Below, one piece after another: positions 1 to 4,540 of a stretch of DNA of 12,456 nucleotides (its first letter is position 1; every line of letters begins with the position of its first letter). The DNA comes from Candidatus Saccharibacteria bacterium CG_4_10_14_0_2_um_filter_52_9 (GTDB lineage Bacteria > Patescibacteriota > Saccharimonadia > Saccharimonadales > UBA4665), in contig PFOA01000069.1 of the NCBI GenBank assembly GCA_002792275.1, forward strand, positions 1-12,456, in the 5' to 3' direction. Made by a program: the position numbers and the translations under genes. The notes under the pieces are model-generated. The model made no database searches, was not told the DNA's origin, and saw only the letters and a program-made list of their open reading frames with translations.

Positions 1-74
1 ATGAAGTACTCGAACCGGAACTCAAGAAGCTACTCAGCAGATACAATAAACAACAAGGAAAGGAGCTAGCTTAG
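1..74 (+). CDS. 3' end of an unidentified protein-coding gene
   Basis: The reading frame beginning at base 3 is open from the window edge to a TAG at 72-74 and gives a charged, helix-like tail of 23 residues that ends KQQGKELA. The alternating Glu/Leu/Lys pattern (EVLEPELKKLL) looks like a genuine C-terminal helix, and the frame ends just before a stable hairpin, as a real gene would. The other two plus frames have less protein-like content. The first 1-2 bases belong to a split codon. Too little is present to name the product. It is transcribed towards the minus-strand tRNA gene, so the two units converge. Confidence 0.5.
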   Translation, partial: EVLEPELKKLLSRYNKQQGKELA

Positions 75-92
75 CTGGTTTTGCTGGGCTAG
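66..92 (+). terminator. Hairpin at the end of the left-edge gene
   Basis: Bases 66-75 (CTAGCTTAGC) pair with 83-92 (GCTGGGCTAG) over ten continuous pairs, two of them G-U, around a 7-base loop TGGTTTT. The stop codon of the left-edge gene lies inside the 5' arm. The two wobble pairs become A-C mismatches on the other strand, so the structure is specific to plus-strand RNA. No clear T-run follows (AGCCAATATTATT), so this is a transcript-end hairpin or weak terminator rather than a textbook intrinsic terminator. Confidence 0.4.
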
Positions 93-112
93 AGCCAATA
101 TTATTACCAACT

Positions 113-189
113 TGGAGGGCCCGGTGGGACTCGAACCCACGACACCCTGCTTAAAAGGCAGGTGCTCTAACCGGCTGAGCTACGGGCCC
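113..189 (-). tRNA. tRNA-Lys(TTT) with encoded CCA
   Basis: The minus strand folds into a complete cloverleaf. The acceptor GGGCCCG (189-183) pairs with CGGGCCC (123-117). The D arm is GCTC/GAGC, the anticodon stem CCTGC/GCAGG encloses loop CTTTTAA with anticodon TTT, the variable loop is 5 bases, and the T arm is GTGGG-TTCGAGT-CCCAC. CCA is encoded at 115-113. The base at the discriminator position (116) reads U, whereas tRNA-Lys in well-studied bacteria normally has A73. The mature body without CCA is 116-189. It is a single tRNA with its own likely promoter upstream. Confidence 0.96.
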
Positions 190-219
190 ACGCTGTGGAC
201 TGGCGAATTAACTCCTTAC

Positions 220-247
220 ATTATCCGTAATTGGGGCGAAAAGTCAA
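220..247 (-). promoter_or_regulatory. Promoter for tRNA-Lys
   Basis: On the minus strand TTGACT (247-242, 5/6 to consensus), a 16-base spacer and GATAAT (225-220, 5/6) lie directly upstream of the tRNA. The expected transcription start near base 213 leaves a 5' leader of about 24 bases for RNase P to remove. The -35 box is only 8 bases beyond the stop codon of the membrane-protein gene, so the tRNA has its own promoter. Confidence 0.6.
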
Positions 248-255
248 TCTGTTGA

Positions 256-759
256 TTAGTGTTTGCTGTGCTTGCGGTGCGGCTTCTTGGGTCGTTGCAG
301 CCAAAGGACCAGCAGACAAACCAGTGTGGTGTGGCCGACAATCAGGTTTTGAGAGCGCTGAAGCTGAGACCATAGTGAAGTATCAACAATATTGTGGCTC
401 AGGCCGGGAGCCAACAGCGGCACCACCAGCAAAGTACCGAGCAGACCCACGCCAGCGGCCGGGAAAACGTTCAATAGCAGGCGAAACTTGCCATGTACAG
501 AGCGAATCATAAACAACGCCGTTAACAGAGCCGGCACCAGCAGCAGGGCGATCTTAACATTGTCGTTGTCGCTGTCGAAGCCGGCCGGAACTTTAGCTGA
601 GAATAATTCCAGGAAGGAGTTGGCGTCCGGCGTCACAAATTGCACCAGCACATCGCCCAGACAGAGGCTTAAGAAGACTAGTGTGGCATTGCTTCTGAGG
701 AATATCAGCGCGACCGACGGAATCAGCACCATGGCGCCTAGAATAACTTCGGGGGACAT
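256..759 (-). CDS. Five-span integral membrane protein of unknown function
   Basis: This is a hydrophobic protein of 167 aa from the chosen ATG. Likely membrane segments lie near residues 3-22, 25-45, 68-88, 92-118 and 138-157, with a polar loop rich in Asp/Asn (about 58-67) between the second and third. The C-terminal tail is strongly basic and His-rich (RPKKPHRKHSKH). I recognise no enzyme motif and cannot assign a family. A GTG three codons upstream (768) would give 170 aa, but it lies inside a very good extended -10 box (TGCTATAGT, 775-767). The ATG at 759 is 7 bases below that box, so it is the better start, as a leaderless message. The gene follows rimK by about 25 bases on the same strand, so it may also be read from the rimB-rimK transcript. 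It is real by its length, composition and placement; its function is unknown. Confidence 0.8.
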   Translation of the reverse strand: MSPEVILGAMVLIPSVALIFLRSNATLVFLSLCLGDVLVQFVTPDANSFLELFSAKVPAGFDSDNDNVKIALLLVPALLTALFMIRSVHGKFRLLLNVFPAAGVGLLGTLLVVPLLAPGLSHNIVDTSLWSQLQRSQNLIVGHTTLVCLLVLWLQRPKKPHRKHSKH

Positions 760-766
760 ATCCCCC
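751..766. repeat. GC-rich inverted repeat around the start codon
   Basis: GGGGGACATATCCCCC is an inverted repeat with 6-bp arms (GGGGGA/TCCCCC) and a 4-base loop. In the minus-strand message the loop is TATG, so the preferred ATG (759-757) of the membrane protein lies in the loop, flanked by G-run and C-run arms. It could restrict or present the start codon. It could also be chance from a GGG GAT ATG TCC CCC codon run. Confidence 0.5.
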
Positions 767-775
767 ACTATAGCA
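767..775 (-). promoter_or_regulatory. Extended -10 promoter of the membrane-protein gene
   Basis: TGCTATAGT on the minus strand matches the extended -10 form TGnTATAAT with one mismatch. It is in the gap after rimK and ends 7 bases before the ATG at 759, which predicts transcription starting at or next to the start codon. Confidence 0.5.
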
Positions 776-784
776 TGAGCGGTG

Positions 785-1687
785 TTAGGCGCCGATCTTG
801 TCTTTGCGGCGAGTGGCCTTGGCGGCCATTTCTACGTATTCGATAACTTTTTCGGCAACGTTGTAGCCGGTGACCTTTTCTATACGGAAACCGGGGCTGG
901 AATTAACCTCCAGCACCAACGGGCCGTGATCCGAGCGCATCATGTCGACACCGCAGATTGCCAGACCCATGGCCTTGGCGGCCTTTTGGGCGGTGCGACG
1001 TTCCTCAATGGTCAGCTTAACGGGAATTCCCTCGCCGCCCTGGTGCAAGTTGGAACGAAAATCATCGTCCAGGCTCTGGCGCATCATGCTGGCCACAACC
1101 TTACCGTTGACCACAAAGGCCCGAATGTCGACACCGGCGCTTTCTTTGATAAATTCCTGAACCAGGAAGTTCACGCTCTCTACATAAAAGGCCCGCATTA
1201 CCGCCAGGGCCGCCTTGTGGGTTTCGGCCAGCACCACGCCATTGCCGTGAGTACCGCGAGCCACCTTAATGATCACCGGCGCGCCGCCTACCTGCTCTAA
1301 CACGCCGTCAAAGTCGGCCGTTTCGCGGGCAAAGACGGTTTTGGGAATTCCGACGCCGGCCTTGGCCATAATCTGCATACTGCGCAATTTGTCGCGTGAG
1401 CGCACCAGCGAGATTGAACTGGTAGAGCTAAAGACATTCTGAGTTTCAAACTGCCGCACGATCGAAGAACCGTACTTGGTAAGATTCGAAGCAATGCGCG
1501 GAATCACTACATCAATATCACGCAGTTCCTCACCCTTGTAGCTAATAACCGGATTGCCTTTTTCGACCGTGATGTAGCACTTTGAGTAATTAATAACCTG
1601 GACTTTGTGTCCGCGCTTTAAAGCTTCTTCTTTCAGCCGCTTGGTGGAGTAGTTGGCTGGACCCTTGGAAAGAATGGCAATGTTCAT
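785..1687 (-). CDS. rimK: RimK, ribosomal protein S6 glutamate ligase
   Basis: RimK is a cytoplasmic ATP-grasp ligase that adds glutamate residues to the C-terminus of ribosomal protein S6; purified E. coli RimK also makes poly-alpha-glutamate. At 300 aa this copy matches E. coli RimK in length and aligns throughout. Visible landmarks are the N-terminal MNIAILS strand, KLRSMQ (100-105), the ATP-binding lysine in VIIK (141), the glycine-rich loop GTHGNGV (145-151), FRSNLHQGG (210-218), GVDMMRS (246-252) and the metal-binding EVNSSPG (260-266). These fit RimK better than LysX or MptN. It starts 9 bases after the stop of the RimB-like protease. The AAGG Shine-Dalgarno (1698-1695) overlaps that stop, so the pair should be translationally coupled. 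The tail after residue 290 is basic (RRKDK). Confidence 0.95.
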   Translation of the reverse strand: MNIAILSKGPANYSTKRLKEEALKRGHKVQVINYSKCYITVEKGNPVISYKGEELRDIDVVIPRIASNLTKYGSSIVRQFETQNVFSSTSSISLVRSRDKLRSMQIMAKAGVGIPKTVFARETADFDGVLEQVGGAPVIIKVARGTHGNGVVLAETHKAALAVMRAFYVESVNFLVQEFIKESAGVDIRAFVVNGKVVASMMRQSLDDDFRSNLHQGGEGIPVKLTIEERRTAQKAAKAMGLAICGVDMMRSDHGPLVLEVNSSPGFRIEKVTGYNVAEKVIEYVEMAAKATRRKDKIGA

Positions 1688-1696
1688 AGCTGAACC

Positions 1697-2137
1697 TTAC
1701 TTATTATTCTGGTTAACGTCAACCAAGAATCCGTGCAGGCGCAAAAAGTTGCGGCCGATCAGCATGGGGCGCTTCATGGCTGCCCGGTTAGTGAGCGTAA
1801 TGGTAATCGGAAAGGTCTGTCCGAAAATCCTAACATCGGTGTCAACGGCGTAACGCGCCACCACCACGCCGTTGGAACTCTTTACCCGACGTTTGTGGTA
1901 ACTATCGACTTCCAAGGTATGCTCTTTGCTACCGAGCGGTGAAAAACGCAGGTGCTTTTTGCCCTCTGTATCAACAACTTCACGGATGCGTGTAGCGTGC
2001 AGAGCGCCCGAAAAGGCACCGGTATCAACCTTGGCTGTCAGGCTTTCGATGCTCAGTAGTGGCAGATCCAACTCTAAAAGCGGCCCGATGGTTCTCGGGA
2101 CGGCGGCTTTCTTGAAGGATGACCAGGTAAATTTCAT
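1697..2137 (-). CDS. RimB-type retropepsin-like ("ATP-dependent zinc") protease
   Basis: This is a 146-aa protein of the family annotated as RimK/LysX-associated ATP-dependent zinc protease (Pfam Zn_protease, COG4067), now understood as retropepsin-like aspartic proteases. The catalytic signature KVDTGAFSGALHA is at residues 36-48, with the DTGA at 38-41, and the C-terminal IGRNFL at 127-132 is the typical second family motif. The fold is small and all-beta, with no signal peptide. In Pseudomonas, RimB acts with RimK on glutamylated S6, so here it probably trims what the downstream RimK adds; the exact substrate is inferred. It is the first gene of the pair. An extended -10 (TGGTATAAT) ends 12 bases before the ATG, leaving a leader of about 5 bases. 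No RimA-like gene is present. Confidence 0.9.
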   Translation of the reverse strand: MKFTWSSFKKAAVPRTIGPLLELDLPLLSIESLTAKVDTGAFSGALHATRIREVVDTEGKKHLRFSPLGSKEHTLEVDSYHKRRVKSSNGVVVARYAVDTDVRIFGQTFPITITLTNRAAMKRPMLIGRNFLRLHGFLVDVNQNNK

Positions 2138-2149
2138 GACAGGTTGCGT

Positions 2150-2178
2150 ATTATACCATAATCAGTCAAGTTGTCCAA
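2150..2178 (-). promoter_or_regulatory. Promoter of the rimB-like/rimK operon
   Basis: The minus strand carries TTGGAC (2178-2173), a 17-base spacer and a perfect TATAAT (2155-2150) with the TG extension (TGGTATAAT, 2158-2150). The ATG of the protease is 12 bases beyond the -10 box, so the predicted leader is only about 5 bases, too short for a Shine-Dalgarno. Confidence 0.65.
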
Positions 2179-2187
2179 TGGTTTTGG

Positions 2188-2304
2188 CTAGTTTTGGGCC
2201 TGGGTTACGCGGGTGTATATCAGATAGACTAGGCCAATAACGATCATCAGGACAGCCACTAATAGAGGTATAAAACCGTTTTGGTCGAGACGCTTATGCT
2301 TCAT
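2188..2304 (-). CDS. 38-aa single-span micro-protein with prepilin-like N-terminus
   Basis: This ORF encodes 38 residues: a basic start MKHKRLDQNG, then one hydrophobic helix beginning FIPLLVAVLMIVIG and running to about residue 30, then a short polar tail ending RVTQAQN and TAG. K/R-rich residues, then Gly, then Phe at the helix border resemble the cleavage site of type IV prepilins (G|F), although the Glu at +5 is absent and Pro is at +3. It is therefore either a very small pilin-like or secreted peptide or simply a membrane micro-protein. The promoter is convincing: TTGGCA (2341-2336), 17 bases, TACAAT (2318-2313), ending 8 bases before the ATG. I know short GFIPLL-type proteins as a recurring sight in CPR genomes, but I cannot assign a function. 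Confidence 0.65.
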   Translation of the reverse strand: MKHKRLDQNGFIPLLVAVLMIVIGLVYLIYTRVTQAQN

Positions 2305-2312
2305 TTGGCCTT

Positions 2313-2341
2313 ATTGTAGTCGATAGGCATATTTCTGCCAA
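2313..2341 (-). promoter_or_regulatory. Promoter of the 38-aa micro-protein
   Basis: TTGGCA (2341-2336, 5/6), a 17-base spacer and TACAAT (2318-2313, 5/6) lie on the minus strand. The ATG at 2304 is 8 bases below the -10 box, so the transcript would begin at or 1-2 bases before the start codon. This quality of promoter supports the short ORF as a real gene. Confidence 0.6.
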
Positions 2342-2372
2342 CACGTATCACCGCTAGCTTGGCAGGCATCAA

Positions 2373-2738
2373 TTGTTATTTCTCGACTCGGATAACTCTA
2401 AGCTTACAAACGACACGCTGAGTCATGACAAAGGTAATGAGGTTCTTGGGCATTTTGGCGCTGTAATGCTACGCCAGACTCGAGGGCATGACTTGCCAGT
2501 TAAACTCCATGGTGAAGAGTTTGCGGTTTTGCTACCACGTACTGACAAAGCCGGCGCACAGCTTGTGGCCGAAAATATCCGGACGGCCTTTGAGAATATC
2601 CAAGAAGGTACTGTCAGCATAGGTTGCGTGGAAATTGAGCTTACCGAATCACTTAAGACCAACCTAGCCCGTGCCGATCAGGCCATGTATGCTGCAAAGA
2701 ACCGCGGCCGTAACCAGGTTATCAATTATGACGACTGA
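2373..2738 (+). pseudogene. 5'-truncated, degenerate GGDEF (diguanylate cyclase) domain
   Basis: The frame encodes most of a GGDEF domain: LLFLDSDNSK with NDTLSHDKGNEVL (compare DxDxFKxxNDxxGHxxGD), the signature box as HGEEF (residues 46-50 from TTG 2373), VSIG, and the closing ADQAMYAAKNRGRNQV. The N-terminal part with the usual LTGLxNRR segment is missing. An in-frame TAG at 2355-2357 lies just upstream, and no other frame restores it. There is no ATG; the only nearby start is TTG. Several signature positions have changed: Phe to Ser in DNSK, Gly to Ser in TLSH, Asp to Asn in KGN, and the first Gly of the box to His. No sensor domain is attached. Diguanylate cyclases make c-di-GMP. This copy is most likely a decaying remnant, though a short expressed protein cannot be excluded. 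It is the only plus-strand protein remnant apart from the left-edge gene end. Confidence 0.7.
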
Positions 2739-2783
2739 CGGATGCTGAGTTAGCTCGAATCAGGCCAAGCTCAAGTTAAGAAA

Positions 2784-3881
2784 CTACCAGAGTTTGTGTT
2801 TGACTGTGTTCTGGCCGCCGAATTGCTGGAGTAGCTCCTGCTGTTGTTTAGTAAGTTTGGTGGGCGTATCAACTGTGATAGTTACTATGTGGGCGCCGCG
2901 AGTGCCGCCTTTTAGGTGCGGCACGCCGTGATTTGATAACTTAAAGTCTGAGCCGGACTGAGTGCCAGCCGGCACTTTCATGCGCACCGGGCCGTCGACA
3001 GTTTCGACGTCTATTTCGGTGCCTAGAGCGGCTTCGACCATGCCAACATGCTCTTCGCTGAGGATTAAATCGCCCTCGCGAGTGAAGTGCTTGTGGGCTT
3101 TGACCCGCACATTTACATAAAGATCGCCCTTGGGCCCATGGGCGATGGCCTCGCCGTGTTCGCGCAGGCGGATGGTGGCGCCGTCGTCTATGCCGGCCGG
3201 TATTTTAAGCTGGATGGTTTGCTTTTTAGTTTGGGTACCCTTGCCGCGGCAAACCGAGCAGACCTTTTCGGGTACTTTGCCAGTGCCATGGCATTTGTTG
3301 CAAACTGTGGCCTGCTGAATGTTGCCAAAGATAGTGCGCGTAACAGATACCACCTGGCCGGTGCCTTTACATTGATCGCAGGTTATTAGTTCGTGGCCCG
3401 GCTCAACAGTGGTGCCTTTGCAGTGTTCGCAAGTGTCATCCAGGTTGAGGCTAAGATCGGCATCGGTGCCGAATACGGCCTGCTCAAAGCTTATTTCTAC
3501 GCCGGCTTCAACATCTCGGCCGCGCGACTGTCGACGCTGGCCTGGCTGGGCTCCGCCACCAAAAAAGCTACTGAAAATATTACCCAGACCCAGATCACCA
3601 AAGTCAAAATTAATGTTCTGACCCTGCGCGCCACCAAAACCATTACCGAACGGACTGCCGCCACTGCCGCCAACCCCGGCGTGGCCGAACTGGTCGTAGC
3701 GTTTGCGCTTCTCCTGATCCTTCAAAACTTCGTAGGCTTCGTTGATCTCTTTAAACTTAGATTCATCACCGCCCTTATCCGGATGGTTGGCAATGGCCGC
3801 CCGCCGAAAAGCTTTCTTGATCTCATCGGCACTGGCAGACTTGTCAATCCCCAAAACTTCGTAGTAATCGCGCTTAGCCAT
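2784..3881 (-). CDS. dnaJ: DnaJ, Hsp40 co-chaperone of DnaK
   Basis: DnaJ delivers unfolded proteins to DnaK and stimulates its ATPase in the cytoplasm. The 365-aa protein has the full type I layout. The J-domain is at 1-66 with HPD at 33-35, followed by a Gly/Phe-rich linker (about 69-112). Four zinc-binding Cys pairs lie at 151/154, 168/171, 194/197 and 208/211 (CEHCKGT, CDQCKGTG, CNKCHGTG, CSVCRGKG). The C-terminal substrate-binding domains follow, with an LW end. The length is normal for the family. The ATG is 9 bases after the HAD stop, with no clear Shine-Dalgarno and no promoter of its own, so it is probably translated by coupling as the last gene of dnaK-HAD-dnaJ, under the dnaK CIRCE. 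No odd residues are seen. Confidence 0.97.
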   Translation of the reverse strand: MAKRDYYEVLGIDKSASADEIKKAFRRAAIANHPDKGGDESKFKEINEAYEVLKDQEKRKRYDQFGHAGVGGSGGSPFGNGFGGAQGQNINFDFGDLGLGNIFSSFFGGGAQPGQRRQSRGRDVEAGVEISFEQAVFGTDADLSLNLDDTCEHCKGTTVEPGHELITCDQCKGTGQVVSVTRTIFGNIQQATVCNKCHGTGKVPEKVCSVCRGKGTQTKKQTIQLKIPAGIDDGATIRLREHGEAIAHGPKGDLYVNVRVKAHKHFTREGDLILSEEHVGMVEAALGTEIDVETVDGPVRMKVPAGTQSGSDFKLSNHGVPHLKGGTRGAHIVTITVDTPTKLTKQQQELLQQFGGQNTVKHKLW

Positions 3882-3890
3882 CGTTATATT

Positions 3891-4538
3891 CTACCAATCT
3901 TTCGGCTTAATTACTTCTTTGAACAGATCCAGGATTTCTTGGAAATTGCGGAATTTATAGTCGGCTTTATCCGAGGTATTCCAAATAATACCTGTTTTAA
4001 GCCCTACGGATTTTGCGGGGATAATATCTTTTTGCTCCATATCACCTATATACAGTATTTCGTCTGCTGGTAATCTGCTTAGTTCTATAATTTTCTTGTA
4101 ACCTTCGGGATGAGGCTTCGGGTATTGAAGCCCGGAGGCACTGAATATGTTGGTAAAAATATCCGTGTTAATGCCCAAAGGCTTCATGGCATTCGTAGTA
4201 TCGATGTATGAAAAGACTGAAATGGGCACTACCTTTGATAGGCTCATTAGAATATCTGGTACGCTCTTGTCTATCAATATATATAAGCCATTGTTCACTT
4301 CGTTGGCAATCTGACTTGGCCAAAAACTGCCGTCAAATCCGAAGGTTTGCACAAATACGTTTGAGTTACTGCCTCCGTATTTTTCTAACAGTGCGTCATA
4401 TTCTTTTCTACTTTGCTCACTGTCAGCTTTACTTTTCAGGCGAGCAAAAACAGAGTAGCGCAATTCATCGTGGCGATGCTTGTCAGGGGTGGCAATTGTA
4501 TCGCTAAAATCAAACCAAACGTGGTTGATGCGAGACAC
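3891..4538 (-). CDS. HAD-superfamily hydrolase-like protein inside the chaperone operon
   Basis: This 215-aa protein has a haloacid-dehalogenase (HAD) fold. Motif I is WFDFSDTI with nucleophile Asp10. Motif II is probably the Ser at 107 or 110 in VPISVFSY, motif III is Lys141 in YPKPHPEGY, and motif IV is YIGDMEQKD (Asp166, Asp171). Aligned to the usual DxDGT, the second Asp, the general acid/base of HAD phosphatases, is Ser12. That makes ordinary phosphatase chemistry doubtful and leaves the substrate open. A helical cap region spans about 20-95. The GTG start is 2 bases after the dnaK stop, with an AGAGAAG purine run inside the dnaK tail, and its TAG is 9 bases before dnaJ, so it is tightly co-translated with the chaperones. 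Sampled lines are about 38-45% GC against 53-55% in dnaK, suggesting later insertion. The fold is sure; the function is unknown. Confidence 0.85.
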   Translation of the reverse strand: MSRINHVWFDFSDTIATPDKHRHDELRYSVFARLKSKADSEQSRKEYDALLEKYGGSNSNVFVQTFGFDGSFWPSQIANEVNNGLYILIDKSVPDILMSLSKVVPISVFSYIDTTNAMKPLGINTDIFTNIFSASGLQYPKPHPEGYKKIIELSRLPADEILYIGDMEQKDIIPAKSVGLKTGIIWNTSDKADYKFRNFQEILDLFKEVIKPKDW

Positions 4539-4540
4539 TG

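Noticed and set aside
392..778. 128-aa plus-strand open frame opposite the membrane-protein gene
   Set aside because: The minus-strand frame has well-formed membrane segments and a matching promoter; the plus frame has low-complexity Ser/Thr/Arg content.
782..1300. 172-aa plus-strand open frame opposite rimK
   Set aside because: It lies wholly antisense to a clear RimK and its first codons overlap the end of that gene; no ribosome site or family motif was seen.
785..1687. LysX or MptN instead of RimK
   Set aside because: Collinear similarity to E. coli RimK over all 300 residues, including KLRSMQ and FRSNLH, plus the adjacent RimB-type protease, favours RimK; no LysW-like carrier gene is nearby.
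2745..2780. Possible hairpin between dnaJ and the GGDEF remnant (CTGAG pairing with CTCAAG)
   Set aside because: The stem is short, has a bulge and a large loop, and no T-run follows on either strand, so it is not supported as a terminator.
3393..4073. 226-aa plus-strand open frame across dnaJ and the HAD gene
   Set aside because: It spans two convincing minus-strand genes, including their junction, and shows no recognisable domain.
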